DNA of 64,000 nt from Arthrobotrys musiformis (lineage: Eukaryota > Ascomycota > Orbiliomycetes > Orbiliales > Orbiliaceae), in contig JAVHJL010000002.1 in the NCBI GenBank assembly GCA_036971715.1, positions 4,372,501-4,436,500 on the forward strand. The letters are read 5' to 3'. The stretch's first letter is position 1; each line of letters opens with the position of its first letter. The translations under genes and the position numbers were made by a program. Under the pieces are notes generated by a model. It was not told the origin of the DNA and ran no database searches. It was given only the letters and a program-made list of their open reading frames with translations. Positions 1-13,340 of this stretch are shown here, in pieces.

Positions 1-577
1 CCATAACCCGAACCGGTCAGCTTCGGTTGATAGTATCGTTCCAATGGATGGATCTCGCGAACTATCGTTTTCAAGCGCCCTGTGGACCTTTGAGAACAAT
101 TCTATTGTTCCCAAACCCAACTCGTTCAGAGTTTGGCTACTTGTGGTGTTGCCAACCATTGTGATGGCCGTGGTGCGAGAAACTTCAACGATGTATACGT
201 CGCGATATCGCGAAGTGATCGTGGCAATGATGCCTCATGGAAGCATTTTACCTTTTGCAAACGTTGAAAAGCTCGTCGGTTTGGTATTTTTTGGTAGCCT
301 TGCATCCTTGCCGCAGCTGCGATTGATAGTATTTTGGCCTGCATATGCCGCTACCCCGCAGTAGCTATTTTATGCACTGTTCGGTCTTTATCTCAGAAGG
401 CTGAGGAGTTCGCGACGCTGTATGTGTTCGAGGTTGCTGTCGTCAGAACACAATCGCAATCACCAATCATCGCTTTAACTTCCCATACTTCATCGCATCT
501 TCGAGCCTCTCTCATAGCTTCGAATTCGACCATCGTTTGGTGCGACGAGTTGTTGCTGTTGGTATTTGCCTGGCAGG
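1..577. other. Intergenic, no gene recognised
   Basis: This is the left edge of the window up to the DUF7580 gene. Short open frames exist (for example 44..364) but show no domain, signal peptide or coding character that I recognise. The stretch probably holds the promoter of the downstream gene. Confidence 0.6.
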
Positions 578-2351
578 ATGGAGGTAGCTGGTTTGGTGTT
601 GGGAGCACTTCCCATCATCTACGGCGCAGTCCAGGTTTATAAAGATGGAAAAAAGGGCGGTAATCGGTTTTTCCGGAAAAGAAACGAGGTTAAGAAGCTA
701 GCAAACTCCCTGCTTTTCCACAAGGGGATGCTCACAGAGGATATCCGGAAGCTCCTAATCAATAGCGGATGCGAGGATGTTTTGGACCTAGACGAAAACC
801 CCTTCGACTATTTAATGGACCCGGATATCCAGGGCCAGTTACGTAGTTATCTTGGGGTCGAAACTGAGGATGCTTTCGTCGCGAGACTGAACGAGGCCTG
901 TAAAAGCATCAAGAAAATTACAATTAGCATTGCGGGACTCGTTCCTGGAGTGAAGGTACGTTACTCCCTTCACGTTCGAACTTACATTGTCTGTATAAAA
1001 TCACATCGACGGTGACTGACTGTCCCTTATGACTTGTTAGGAGCCCACCGACGACCTATCCAAAATAATTGAAGAGAATAGAATACAAAAGGCAAAGCAA
1101 GTAGACTTTGTGCCACGAATCAAGTTCGTTTTCAAAGGCTTCGACCTCGAAGGCGCAATCAAAGACCTCGATAATATATTGGACAGCCTTCATCGATTCA
1201 TTCAAGTCATTTGCGAGAATCGCCAACCGTCGGTCGAAAAACCTTCTCGAAATGCAAGCAGACTCGCCGTGGGCTTTCGCAGGATACAGACGCTCGCTAA
1301 CAATCTACATCTGGCAATTTGCCGGAGCTGGAGAATCGGGTGTCATACTCGGCATGATGCGAGGCTATTTCTTGATGACCGGCTGGAGGCGGCTGTGAAG
1401 ATCGCCGTGAAGAGGAACGATACCACTGCACTGTCATTTAGATTGGTTTTTGGGGCGCAATCGGACCCAATCAGGCCCCTTTGGCACGAAACAACAGTTG
1501 AGGTGACCGGTCGGGAGGACGAGGACGAGGGTGCGAATATATGCGCAGGGAATTCAGGAGCATGCCGGGTAACCGTTGTCGTTCCTCAGATAATATCGGC
1601 AAAGCGGACAGTCACAGTCGTTGATGACATCTGTGCTACTATCGAGACATGTACGGCTACCCAAAGACGGATAAGTTTTGTCATCGCTAAGGACCAACGG
1701 ATCGGATCGATATCGTCAGATTTGAACTGCTTTAATTGTTTTTTCCATGGTGATGAAGTATCGCTCGAAACTCTTTTATCCATCCACCAGTCGGGAAGCC
1801 GCAATTGTCTAATCCCTCTTGACCAACGTATTCCGCTCGCACTTCGACTCGCATCGAATATCCTTCAGCTTTTCCAAACGCGGTGGCTACAAAGTTCTTG
1901 GTCCAAAAACTCCATCTATTTCCCGATATCTAGCACAAAGTGTCGTCCCGACTTCGGAAAACCTTTTGTATCAATCCCTATTGATGACGGTGTCCGATGT
2001 GTGGCTACCCAAAACAACCTCGATATTAAGAACGTCATACTGGAGCTGGGAATTCTACTTCTCGAAATATGGAATGAGGCAGTATTCGAAAATAAATACG
2101 ACTTAACAAATATATCGGGGATGCATGAGCCACGTCGAACGTTTGCATTTGATTGGCTGATGGACACCACGAATCCACCCCCGGCGTTATACAATGACGC
2201 AATTACATATTGTATATCTGGGATAAACCATGGTGAAAGCAGATACTGGGATTACGATGATCCAAGGTTATGGAAGGCTTTATGTCAAAATATTATCACT
2301 CCTCTTTCTAAAATCTGCAAGTTGTGGGGCTACCCCGGCATTGGAATTTGA
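578..2351 (+). CDS. DUF7580-domain protein (fungal NLR-associated type)
   Basis: Two exons, 578..955 and 1041..2351, joined in phase 0 across an 85-nt intron (GTACGT...TTGTTAG), give about 562 residues. The ATG at 578 begins MEVAGLVLGALPIIYGAVQ, the hydrophobic N-terminus usual in this fungal family. The middle has the typical motif around ANNLHLAICRSWRIGCH (genomic about 1295-1345), and the C-terminal half has LALRLASNILQLFQTRWL and the later ILELGILLLEIWN motif. Together these place it in the DUF7580 family. Members of this family occur alone or attached to fungal NLR and cell-death proteins, and their biochemical role is not known. A second NLR-type gene lies 11 kb away (13950). The exon join is well supported because both sides belong to the same family. 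The function is inferred only from family context. Confidence 0.82.
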
Positions 2352-2796
2352 GAGGCTTGTCGATTGGTCGTTTCGTTTGTACCTAGAGCGACTTTTGGGA
2401 GTTTGATTCTTCATTCAGTTGGTTAGCATGCAATTAAAGCCGTGTAAATAGACATGATTCTTCGATATATTTATTCTGGGAAAGGTAAATTAATATTACG
2501 TACGGTCGAGGAGTCCATTTGATATTGGTTACGTGCAACCGTCTACGGACCGAGGTATTTGGTTTACGAGGAAAGCTATACTACGAAATTGCGACTAATT
2601 ACAAAGTTTTAGGAGAAAAAGATAGGAAAACATATATATATACATTTCCTTTTACGTAACACTATAATATTGTCAAATGGTAGTAGGACTTAGAGGCCGG
2701 CTCGAGCTTCCCATACACGCGCTCCATTAATTAGGTTCTCCAACACCTCGAGAAACCTGAGTACCGTAGCAACGGCCTGACACTATATAACTATCC
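2352..2796. other. Intergenic between convergent genes
   Basis: This AT-rich spacer contains a short TA tract near 2630-2645 and lies between the 3' ends of two convergent genes. No gene is seen. It presumably holds both polyadenylation regions. Confidence 0.6.
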
Positions 2797-4285
2797 CTAT
2801 GTATTCTGATTTTGCGGATAGTCGCTTTGAGATGGTAAATCTCGTTTTATTGGAGGAGGAGACCCACTGCCAGATCCAGGGCCCCCTGGGCCCCCGTAAT
2901 AATGATCGTAGTACCAGGGAGGCCGAACGCCCGTGGAGGATCCCTCTCCTCCGTTATCGTCGAAAGGGGGTTCTTCTGGGCCGAATAATTCAGGTGGTAG
3001 ATCTGGTGGACCGTATATATCAAATCCTTCCCCTCCTGGCCCGAGTAGATCGGACCATGGTAGCCCTTCTAGATCAGCAACATCCGCGGAACCTACGGGA
3101 GGGTTTTCACTGACCACTTCCGCAAGTTCTGCTGGTATAGACTCGCCGAAGTTCATCGGGGGCAGGCCTTCTGGATCTGGCGTCACTGGATGATTTGGAA
3201 ACCCAAATGATTGTCCTCGAGCACGTGCAATCGAAGGATCAACTCTCCATCTGAAGCCTATGTTATCCCTATGGTTCCGGACAACCACTGGTATTCGATT
3301 GAAAGCGGATTTAAGCTGGCGGAAACCTTTTTTGACGGCAAAACGGTTTGGTTGTTTCAATAAAGTGTAGCAATAGCACCCTAACACGTGATAAATGTAT
3401 ACAGCGTTAATTTTGTAATCTTGATGCCTAAATCGACGGTACCAGTCTAGAAGAGTTGTAGGCTAGGAAGTCTGAGCACCTACCTAAAACGAACTCGCAA
3501 AACTCGGCTTGATACCGCCTGCGACATCCGTTCTCTCGGAAATTTGGAATCATCTGCATGGTCTCATCGGAAGGCGGTCTAGCATTGCCAACACTCAATT
3601 TCCCGTCGACGGTGCAAGAACAAGAATAACAGGGAAATTGCTTTGCCTTAATTATGTCGAAAGCTAACTGTGGATTCTCCACGGTACCGGGTTCCATGAG
3701 GCTTTTGATGTATGGCTCGTACCAAACGTCCCACGACACCTGAGGTATACCGTAGGCCTTGTAATTAGCCTCGACTGTGCCCTTCTCGAGGGCGTGAGCT
3801 ACTAACAGAACGTCACTAGGCTCGTGACATTTCGGGATTAGGCGTCCTGCCGTATAGAATACTTTTGGCGTTGCAGGATCATGGCCACCGCGTGGGCTCA
3901 GGGGGGGGCCGGAGCGTCCGATAGTAGCATCCAAGGAGGCTAAAGCGGTACCGGGCTCTTCAACCCCACTCGATTTTTCTAGATCTACGGCCTTGGTAGA
4001 AAGTTCATTCGGAGCTTTCAAAGTATACGAGAGAGGGATTGATTGTGAGGAAACATGGGTGGTGTTTGGGGAGTAAGGAAATAGAAATCGAGGTGATGTT
4101 CCATTGCCTACACTCTCGAAACTAGCATTGCCCACACTTCCGAATCTAACAGGTGCCTTTGGCGATACAGGGGCTCCATTGACATGCACGAGTGTTAGAA
4201 GCACCAGGCTTCCCGAGAGAATACTGAGGGTGCTAGCTACAGGTGATATGGCCCGATCTACTCCGATCCTACTGGATAGGCGCAT
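2797..4285 (-). CDS. Unrecognised secreted Cys-containing protein with Pro/Gly-rich tail
   Basis: Two exons on the minus strand, 4285..3484 and 3380..2797, join in phase 1 over a 103-nt intron (GTAGGT...GTGTTAG) to give about 461 residues. The N-terminus has a long hydrophobic stretch (about residues 18-37, ISPVASTLSILSGSLVLLTL) followed by a small-residue cleavage context, which suggests secretion. The central part carries a cysteine cluster: CHEP near residue 150, CYSCSC near 215, and further Cys residues at the exon junction (CEFVLG then CYCYTLL). The C-terminal 130 residues are low complexity, rich in Pro, Gly, Asp and Tyr (for example PPWYYDHYYGGPGGPGSGSG). I do not recognise the family. 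It could be a secreted effector-like or cell-wall protein. The splice choice relies on phase and on the continuity of the Cys-rich segment. Confidence 0.68.
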
Positions 4286-5602
4286 AATTACAATATACTA
4301 ATAGTGATAGATTCTATTCAATTTTATCCTATTGTTCAACTGTGTTTCCTCGTATGAATTTGGGATTCGGTGACGATATTGGTTGCGCGGGCGCGGGGTA
4401 CACTTCCAGAGTTTAGTACTTTTATATAGTCTCCGAGTGTAGGGTACAGTGAGTCCACGAGGCAATCGTACAAGTTAAAGGAGGTTTTAAGAAGAAGAGG
4501 AAGGAGAAGAGGATCTCGGGCAGGTAGGAATAGGTTATTTCCAAACATGCGAGTCTTCGCAATTGGTGGTGGGGGCTGGGGGTCGGCTATGATATACCTA
4601 GATGCGCCTAGATATAGGTACATTGAAAATGACTGGCCTCGTAGCGTACTAGGCGTTCCGTCACATGTCTACCAACCTATGCATAGGTGAATAAAGATAC
4701 ATGCGGCAAGGGTTGCGAAGAATTTCAGAAGTAACCGGTAATACTGATAATAATTACTTGCTCGAGCAAGTGGCTCAGCTTATTTATATGTTGTGCACGC
4801 AAATTTGAAAAACGGAGTGACGTTGGTATATACGCAGTTGATGTGTCTGGGGCTGAGACAAGTTGGTATACAGGTAGTCTCGAGACCAGGCGCTCCTGAG
4901 GCAGAGCAGTCTCGGGAGCACGAAACAAGTGTATACATGTATTCGTGAACTCGGCGAGCTTTGAAAATGCTAGTCTCGATGCCATGAAAATGCAACAGAT
5001 GCATATGTGCCATCAGTGTTGCATTCGGGACTACCAAGCTCAAGAATGCCCACCAGGACCGCCAGATCGCTTTGGTTATGTATGATTTCATCGCGAATTC
5101 GAGCGCACACGCATGCCGCAGATTGGTTGACTGATGGTGACCCGATATCCCTATAATAAAGCTAAGCTAAGTTAAGAGAGGAGGTTTGATTTATAACCGT
5201 AAGACGGCCAGAAAAGGAAGGTGCGGTTTGTAATTTCTTGGCGGAATTCCGATATTTAAGGGACTCGGTCTCCGGTTTCCTTTTCGTCTTTTCTCCTTTC
5301 TGTTAAAAAGATGATTGAGATTTGAAGCTTTGGCGGCTCCTACTGAAAAAGTAGGCTTCACTGCAGGTTGGATTGTATTCCTTCGTATCTCTCGAAGGAA
5401 TACCCTAACAAATACCTTCGTCTCATTGTGAACCCCAGAGATATTTTCATATCTTGCGTACTTGGTCTCAGATCAAGTCTACAACCGTAAGTCAATTATA
5501 TTAGTTAGTTGCGTGAAAGATTGAATCCGAATTCAACAACGCCTTTCGGCGCAGGACAACCGGTCTGTGTGTTCGACCATCGCAAACCTAGTCGTACCTA
5601 AG
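4286..5602. other. Divergent intergenic region
   Basis: This is the 1.3-kb shared 5' flank of the minus-strand secreted protein and the plus-strand ABC transporter. Minus-strand frames at 4725..5091 are open but have no recognisable features. A TAAGCTAAGCTAAGTTAAG-like run near 5155-5175 is mildly repetitive. No gene is called. Confidence 0.55.
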
Positions 5603-8600
5603 ATGAATAACTTCACCCTCGACGACTCTGCGGTTTGCTCGATCGCGGCCGACGCCCTATTTGGTCCCGTCGTCAAAGGGTGTCGCGGCAACTTCGATTT
5701 TACGTTCGCATTCGAGCAGTATTTCTTTGCTATTGCTCCATCGGTTGTTGGATTGCTCCTAGCCGCAGCGCGCACCAGAGTACTTGTAGGAAGGAACCCG
5801 TCGACGAGTCTAGTTCAGGGGGGCATATTGAAACGATCGAAGTTGGTATGTGTGCCGCCAATTGCAATATTATCCGGTCGACGTCTACGTACCTATTTTA
5901 GGTGGCAGGTGTTGGATTTTGACCAACAACACACGTGTGGCTCGGATGTGTTCTGGAGCAGAGCTGACGTCTTGATGCACGATTCTAGATCACCATCGGC
6001 ATATTTGCATTCCTTCAGTTATCCCTCATTGTCCTTTGGTCAATATTTGGCTCTTCAGCGGCTATCAAGCTCCCAGCAATAATTGCTGCCTCTCTCTCAT
6101 TTTTGGGAGGCGTTGCATTTGCCGGCTTGTCTTATTACGAGCACCACAAATCATCCCGGTTAGTGTCATGTCTATGATCGATAACGAGTTCGAAAATATA
6201 CTTACAGAAGTAGTCCATCCTGGCTTTTGACTGCCTACCTTGCTCTCACCCTGCTGCCAGATGCTGCGATCCTTCGCACGCTGTACCTTTCCCACACCAA
6301 CTTTTCACTTGCCATTCGAGTGGTCTCATCCACTGCATTCGTTGCCAAAATAGCAATTATATTGCTAGAGTCCATTCAAAAGAGCAATCCAAAGGATGGA
6401 AACACTTATCCCAGTCGGGCCCCGGAACAATTTACCAGCCCGTTTAGCCAGCTCCTTTATCTTTGGTTGAATAAACTAATCAGAAATGGGTTTAATCGTA
6501 TTCTGACTCTCGAAGACCTTTTCCAAGTTGATCGGGAACTGGAAGCGGAGAAGCTGGACGAGAAGTTTTGGAGAACATGGGGTATGATTTAACCTATCAA
6601 TATGAAACTCCTACTATAACTTGCCGCACATGTTGACCAATGAAACTGATACTCCTACGACATAGGCTCCTTTCAGGGCAAATCAAAACTTGGGCTTGTC
6701 CTTATCTCCGCCTTGAAATTTCCTCTGCTGTTAGCGGCAATTCCGAGGCTTGTTTTGATTGGTTTTATCTTCTGCCAGCCGCTCTTACTTGAAACATTTC
6801 TAGGCTATCTCAAAGACCCCGAAGAGCGGAAAAATGGTAACATTGGCAAAGCCATGATCGGAGCATACGCTCTGGTATACGTTGGAATGGCGGTAACTAA
6901 ACCTAACCCTCTGCGGATAATTGCCTAACCATAAATATACTAATGAGTTTATCGATACTAGATTACGTCAGCGTTTTATTGGTATCGGAATATCCGATTT
7001 ATTGCTATGCTCCGTGGAATATTAATGTCTGCGGTATATCACAAAACCACTCAACTCAGCATCATCGGCTCAAATACTGCAGACTCAGTTACTCTTATGA
7101 GCGGTGATGTTGAGAATTTAGTCAGAGGCTTAAGAGAGATCCACGAACTCTGGGCTGCCCTGGTTCAAATTGGCATCGCTACCTGGCTGCTGGCGAGACA
7201 GCTTGGGTTAGCTTGCATCGGGCCGCTGATTGTTTGCTTTGGTAATGAATATTTGGTCCTTCATCTATGTCCAAGAAGCTAAATGGCGTTTTATAGCCTC
7301 TGCATTTATCATGGGAGCGACTTCCGGTCGAGCAAAAAAATATCAACTGCAATGGATGGCAGAAGTACAGAAGCGGACGGGTATGTAGCAAAATGACTGA
7401 TAGTTAATCCACAGCCAAATTTCAGAAGCGAGACTTAATTATTGGTTTTATAGGAATTACTTCTGCGGTCATGAGCTCGCTGAAAGGGATCAAGATGCTT
7501 GGCCTGAGCAAAAAGTTGACGGACCTCGTGCAGAAACTTCGCGTTGATGAAGTCACGGCGTCGAAAAACTTTCGTTTACTGGCTGTATATTCTTCGACAC
7601 TTGGTAGGCCCCCTAATCTGCTTCGAAGACTCTCCAAAAGATGTTGGCTGTGAAATATTGTATCTAATATGTTACATAATAGCGTATTTTCCAATGATGT
7701 TGTCACCAGTTGTTACCTTCGCGATTTACCTAGGAGTCGCTCTTCGTAACCACAAAACCCTCGACGCGCAGCGGATGTTCACATCCCTGTCGCTCTTAAT
7801 GCTGATAACTCAGCCTCTTTTTGGGGTGTTCCAGGATATCTTTGAATTTATGTCATCAATGGGATGTCTGGAGAGGATTGAGACGTTTTTGAAGAAGGAG
7901 ACCAAAAGCGACCACAGGCTAGTAGCTTATCCGCCTGCCCCAGGATCTGCTCGGGCCTCAACTTTGGAGAGCAATATTGAACTTGAACGATTTACTTTCC
8001 AACGTCTAGAAACTTTGGATAGTGAGGATATTGCGTTAGAGGTTCGCGACGCATCTTTTGGATGGAAAACCGATGATCCTCCAGTCATCAAAGATGTGAA
8101 CTTTACAATCCAAACAGGCAGTTTGGTCATCGTCTGCGGGCCGGTCGCCTCTGGAAAGTCAACTTTGTTGAAATCACTTCTCGGAGAAACTTTAGGCCTT
8201 AAAGGATTCGTGCGACTTGCAACCAATTCAATAGGGTATTGTGATCAAGTACCCTGGCTAATGGTAAGTTTTACTATAAGTGCCATAGTATTTCCATTTT
8301 CCTTTACGACTAATTTCAGCCGCTTTTGCGTCTATCAGGGAATATCTATCAAGGAAAATATCACGGGTTTCTCGAGATTCAACCAGGCCTTATACAATGA
8401 AGTTTTACATGCATGTGACCTAGGCCCAGATATTTCAGTATTCAAGGACGGGGATAACGCGCTTGTCGGCAGTAAAGGTATAACTTTGAGTGGTGGGCAG
8501 AAACAACGTGTGGTAAGAAATCATGCACTGTATCTAATATTGGTCTGATATTAACCGGTGTTTCTGGAAATAGGCTCTAGCACGGGCTCTATATGCTCGA

Positions 8601-10921
8601 AAGCCACTAATAATCCTTGACGACGTTTTCAGCGGACTCGATATGCATACCCAATCGAAGGTATTCAGTCGTGTTTTTGGTAAGCAAGGGCTACTCCGAA
8701 AGTCGAATTCGACAGTGGTTCTAGCTACCCATTCCACGAACCTTTTCCGACATGCCGATAATATCATTGTGCTCAGTGATGGTGCAATCATCGAACAAGG
8801 TCCCTTCCGTGAACTAGTTGAAAAAGAGGGCGGATATGTCAGAGAGGCGTCTAAGTCTCTCGACGAAATTTCGACAAAACTCCCAATTGAACACCAAGAT
8901 GCTGAATATACCCCACAATTGCCCCAGCCTGAGAATAAAGCTACCGAACCGGTTGACCCAAAACGTCAATCTGGGGATTGGTCACTCTATACCTACTTGT
9001 TTTCCCGCGTTGGCACTAAACTTACAGTAGCTTTTGTGGTTCTGGAGATGCTTTGGGCCTTCTTTTCGGCCTTCCCGAGTGAGTAACCCCCCTTTCCCTA
9101 TACATTTAATATTTGCTGATTATTTCACCATTTGGAACCTAGCGCTCTGGCTCAAATGGTGGTCCGATGTGAACGAACGATCCCCCAACCACCAAGCAGG
9201 GCTATATGTTGGCGTTTATGCCATTTTACAGACCGCTGGCCTTTTCTCAGCTGGCCTGCTAACCTGGTGCTGCTTCAACATCATGGCGAGGAAATCAGGA
9301 ATCGAATTCCACAGAGTTCTTATCAATACAGTTATGCGGGCCCCGATGGCTTTTATTAGCAAAACCGAAGTCGGATCGTTGGTCAACAGGTTTACGCAAG
9401 ACCTTGGACTTATTGACCGGCAGTTGTTAATCGCCCTTATGTGCTGCGTGTCGAGTATGTACCCATCAAACTTAGACTGCGCATGAATTGTTTTGCTAAC
9501 GACTGGCCGGCTAGACTTGTTTATGGTTGTGGCGCAAGCGATTCTCATATCGAGCGCTTCGGGGTACATCGCCATTAGCTTCCCGGCTCTTATTCTAGCA
9601 TTCTACACGATTCAGAAGTATTACTTGAGAACATCTCGTCAATTGAGATTGTTAGATTTGGAGGCCAAGGCACCGGTATAGTACGTTTATTTGCCCTAGG
9701 ATGGACCGTTTCTGGTCACAAGACTAATTTCTAGTATAGCACTATATTCTTAGAGTCACTGGAAGGGCTATCCACAATCCGCGCATTCAATTGGCAATCA
9801 TCATTCGTCTCCAAATCCTACGGCCTAATCAACACAGCTCAATCGCCCTTCTACCTCTTGGCTCTGATCCAAAAATGGTTAACTCTAGTTCTCGATCTAA
9901 TGACGGCCGCTCTGGCCGTCCTTGTCGTTGGAATTACGGTTGCAACTCGTGAAACCGTCAGCATCGGGTTTACCGGTGTAGCATTGACGCAGATCATGGG
10001 ATTCACGGAGTATATGAAAATGTTCATGTTGTTTTGGACGCAGTTGGAAACGAGTTTGGGTGCTATTTCTAGAATTAGGGATTTCAGTCAGGATACACCC
10101 AACGAGGGAACTCCTGAAGAAGAAAGTGGAGTGGTACCCGTCGGCTGGCCTGTGGAAGGAAAGATCGAGATAAAAGATCTTACCGCCGGCTACGATGAGC
10201 GCATGGTCCTCAAAGACGTTGGGATATCTATTTCTAGCGGGGAGAAATTCGGTATATGCGGTAGGACTGGAAGGTAAGCAAATTTATTTTGAGGATGGTA
10301 TAATAAAATCGAGGCTGACCGATATTCGTATAAAGTGGGAAAAGCTCGTTGACATTGGCATTACTACGCATGATGGAACTAAGCGCGGGTGCTATATTCG
10401 TCGACGGAGTTGATATCTCAAAAATCCCACGGGAAACCGTCCGAGCGGAAATCAACGTCATATCACAAGAGCCCTTCTTTTTCTCCGGAACTATCAAACA
10501 CAACCTAGACCCGTACGATGCGGCAACCGATGAAGAAATGCTAGCAGTACTTCACAAATGTCAACTCGGAGAACTAATCAGTGGAGAAAAGAACCTAGAC
10601 GACGAGTTTACGCCAGACACCCTCAGCCACGGTCAAAAGCAGCTTTTCTGCCTCGCGAGAGCATTGTTGAGGAAGAGTAAAATCGTAGTGTTGGATGAAG
10701 CCACAAGCGGTGTTGACAAAGATACTGACGAAATGATGCAAAAAGTTATCAGGGAAGAGATGAAAGATAAAACTGTTATCGCGATCGCTCACAGACTCCA
10801 AACAATCATGGATTTTGATAGAGTTGCCGTCATGGAGGATGGAGTGGTTGTGGAAGTGGGAGAACCGAGAGCCCTGTTGAAAGAAGATTCGAAGTTTAAG
10901 CAGTTGGTGGATGCCATGTAG
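5603..10921 (+). CDS. ABC transporter, ABCC (MRP-like) subfamily
   Basis: Fourteen exons reconstruct one in-phase protein of about 1,461 residues: 5603..5845, 5989..6158, 6208..6581, 6666..6892, 6962..7241, 7297..7380, 7454..7603, 7683..8263, 8339..8512, 8574..9078, 9143..9454, 9515..9680, 9740..10273, 10336..10921. The order is N-terminal membrane helices, TMD1, NBD1, TMD2, NBD2. NBD1 has Walker A GPVASGKST (about 662), signature LSGGQKQRV (about 753) and Walker B LIILDD (about 773-778). NBD2 has Walker A GRTGSGKS (about 1263), signature LSHGQKQL, Walker B VVLDEATSG (D1387, E1388) and H-loop AHRL. NBD1 has Asp instead of catalytic Glu after Walker B, as is usual in ABCC proteins. It is an integral membrane exporter of unknown substrate, probably xenobiotics, conjugates or metabolites. 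The first intron (143 nt) is the least certain join. The others are 49-84 nt and rejoin conserved motifs exactly. Confidence 0.93.
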
Positions 10922-11758
10922 CAAAAGAGCTAGGGTCTGAGCTTTTCCAGCTTTTTCTTGGGAACTGAGTATCTGGGGTAAGCTATGACCAATGATACAA
11001 GGCTTGCAAGGTTATATTCGGGCGGACAATTTTCCACCGAAGCCAAATTGAGTACCCCATGTTTATCTACCAATTCCTGCAGAACAAAACTGCAAGATCA
11101 GATAGAAGGTTCCTTGTCCAATATAGCTATATTAAAACCACTACGTAAAGCTCAGACCAATCCACCTCCAAGCAATACTGCGGTCAAGAGGAAGCAGGCA
11201 TCTGAAACCCAGGTGCATCGTAGCAGGCAATAGTTCCCCCCAATCAACAGCTTTCCTGCGGACACAACTTCAGGCCAAAGCAGACCTTTTAAGGTTTTCT
11301 CCGATCGCAAGTGTTAAGAATCGGTAAGGCGATCGCCAGGTACCATGGAACTAGGTGGCTTTTTCGGACCTTGTCGTTCCGACTGTTGTGTTATAGCATG
11401 GGTGCAAGCTAATATCAGGCGCCGGGATGGCTTGCATTGGCTGTAGTGTTGTATTTTAGGCACGCCGGAATTCAAGGTTATGCGATGCCGAGAATGGGCT
11501 CATTAGGGCGGTCTTGGTGGAAGAAGCTTGAAGATGGACATCTTGGCTGACTGAATACGGTGATGGAATTTTATACGAAGTTCTAGGGTTATGCTGGAGC
11601 TTGTGTGATGTAGCGATAGACTTTTTTATAAATTGTCTAGATATTCCATCGAGAGTATTTCCTCTTGCCCTAGCGTCGCCCAAAATTAATAAATTTTGAA
11701 AAAACAAAGGTCCAATCAGTAGATTCCCAGAGGAGATATTTGAATATAGAATTCTAAA
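10922..11758. other. Intergenic
   Basis: This is the 3' flank of the ABC gene and the promoter of the esterase gene. The open frames inside (for example 10985..11233) have no recognisable domain. No gene is called. Confidence 0.6.
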
Positions 11759-13340
11759 ATGCGCGTCTCAACTTTCTTGTCTTTCGCCGCTGTCGTCGGC
11801 AGCGCGCTCTCCCAGCTCTCCAGCACCCTTCAATTGGTCACCGAAGACTTCGGTGAAAATCCAACAAATACACCGTTCTATATCTACGTTCCAACATCGG
11901 TTACAAGCAACCCTGCTGTGATTGTTGGCGCGCATTGGTGTACTGGTCAGTGGAGATTCTAAATCATAATCCTCGTTTTAAAGATATGCGAGGCTAACGC
12001 CATGTCATCAAAAATAGGAAGCGGTCCCGATTTCTTCTCTGGAACTCAATACGCCCGATACGCTGATACATATGGATATATCGTTATCTATCCATCTGCA
12101 AACCGTAGCTCGAAATGCTGGGATGTAAGTGATGCGGGGAGTCCCAAACCTATGTCATTCAATTGCTAATGTAAAATAGGTCGCTAGCAATGCGACACTC
12201 ACACATAACGGTGGCAGCGACTCCCTCGCTATCGTCAACATGGTCAAATGGACTTTGAATAGGTATAACGGAGATGCAAACCGAGTTTTCATCACTGGTA
12301 TGTCCAGCGGTGGTATGATGACCCAGGTCATGATGGGAGCATATCCCGATATTTTCAAGGCTGGAAGCGCATGGGCTGGTGTTCCATATGGTACGAATGA
12401 GTATATAAACTCCTGAAATAGTTGCGTAATTAAAGCTAATTTGTGAACGAAGGCTGTTTCGCCGGACCAACCGAATGGAACAACGATTGCTCCACCGGTG
12501 TCCTCCACAAGACCGCTCAAGAATGGGGAGATGATGTCCGTAGGGCATACCCCGGCTACACTGGTTCCCGTCCAAAGCTTCAAATCTGGCATGGAACTCT
12601 CGACGCCGCCCTCAGCTATAACAACGTGGCTGAGTCCAACAAAATGTGGTCCAATGTTTTCGGAATCTCATTCACCAGGAACGAGACCGATACCCCAATT
12701 CCAAACTACACTAAAATGATCTATGGAGACGGTACAAAATATGTCGCCTACTCTGCTGAGGGTGTTGAACATAATATCCCTATCAGGGATCTGGATGCAC
12801 TAGAGTGGTTTGGAATTTATAAGCCCTCGAGGTACAACCTTCGATTTTAAAACCCCTACTATCGAGTGCATATATTAACGAAGAACCTATTAGCTCTTCT
12901 ACTACAACCACCGCCAGCAGAACGACAACCTCATCGTCAAGAACAACCTCAGCAACTACAACAGCTACTACCACCAGATCTACCACTACAACAACTAGAT
13001 CTACTACCACTACATCCAGCCGCACAACCACCACGCCAACTACAACCTCAAGGACCACAACCACCAGCGCATCGACTGGTACCGTTGGACAATGGGGTCA
13101 GTGCGGCGGTATTGGCTACACGGTGAGTATTCATAAATTCATATCAAGTTCACTTTAGAAAAATGCTAATACAATGTAATAGGGACCCACTGAATGTTCC
13201 GGCGGATGGAAGTGCACCAAGTTGAACGATTACTACTGGCAGGTAAGATCAGCCTCCTATTCCATACTGACGAGGGTTCAGTAGTAAATTGAAATATGCT
13301 AATATCGAATTTTCTTTGGAATATATAGTGCTTGCAGTAA
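11759..13340 (+). CDS. Secreted CE1-type esterase (feruloyl/acetylxylan esterase) with C-terminal CBM1
   Basis: Seven exons (11759..11945, 12018..12124, 12180..12390, 12453..12831, 12894..13122, 13183..13242, 13329..13340) give about 394 residues. A signal peptide (MRVSTFLSFAAVVGSALS) precedes an alpha/beta-hydrolase of the PHB-depolymerase/CE1 class. The nucleophile motif is G-M-S-S-G (Ser about 140), the likely acid Asp lies in WHGTLDAALSY, and the His is in GVEHNIP. A Ser/Thr/Arg-rich linker follows, and then a fungal CBM1 with WGQCGGIGYTGPTEC and ending DYYWQCLQ. Such enzymes remove ferulate or acetyl esters from plant cell-wall xylan outside the cell, and the CBM1 anchors them to cellulose. 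Feruloyl and acetylxylan activity cannot be told apart here. The CBM1 is split over three exons and the last exon carries only Cys-Leu-Gln and stop. Confidence 0.92.

Noticed and set aside
7544..8548. A 334-codon uninterrupted frame in the ABC gene
   Set aside because: It reads through introns 7604..7682 and 8264..8338. Removing them restores the conserved TMD1/NBD1 sequence.
10985..11233. 82-codon frame after the ABC gene
   Set aside because: It has no recognisable feature and weak start context, so it is treated as intergenic.
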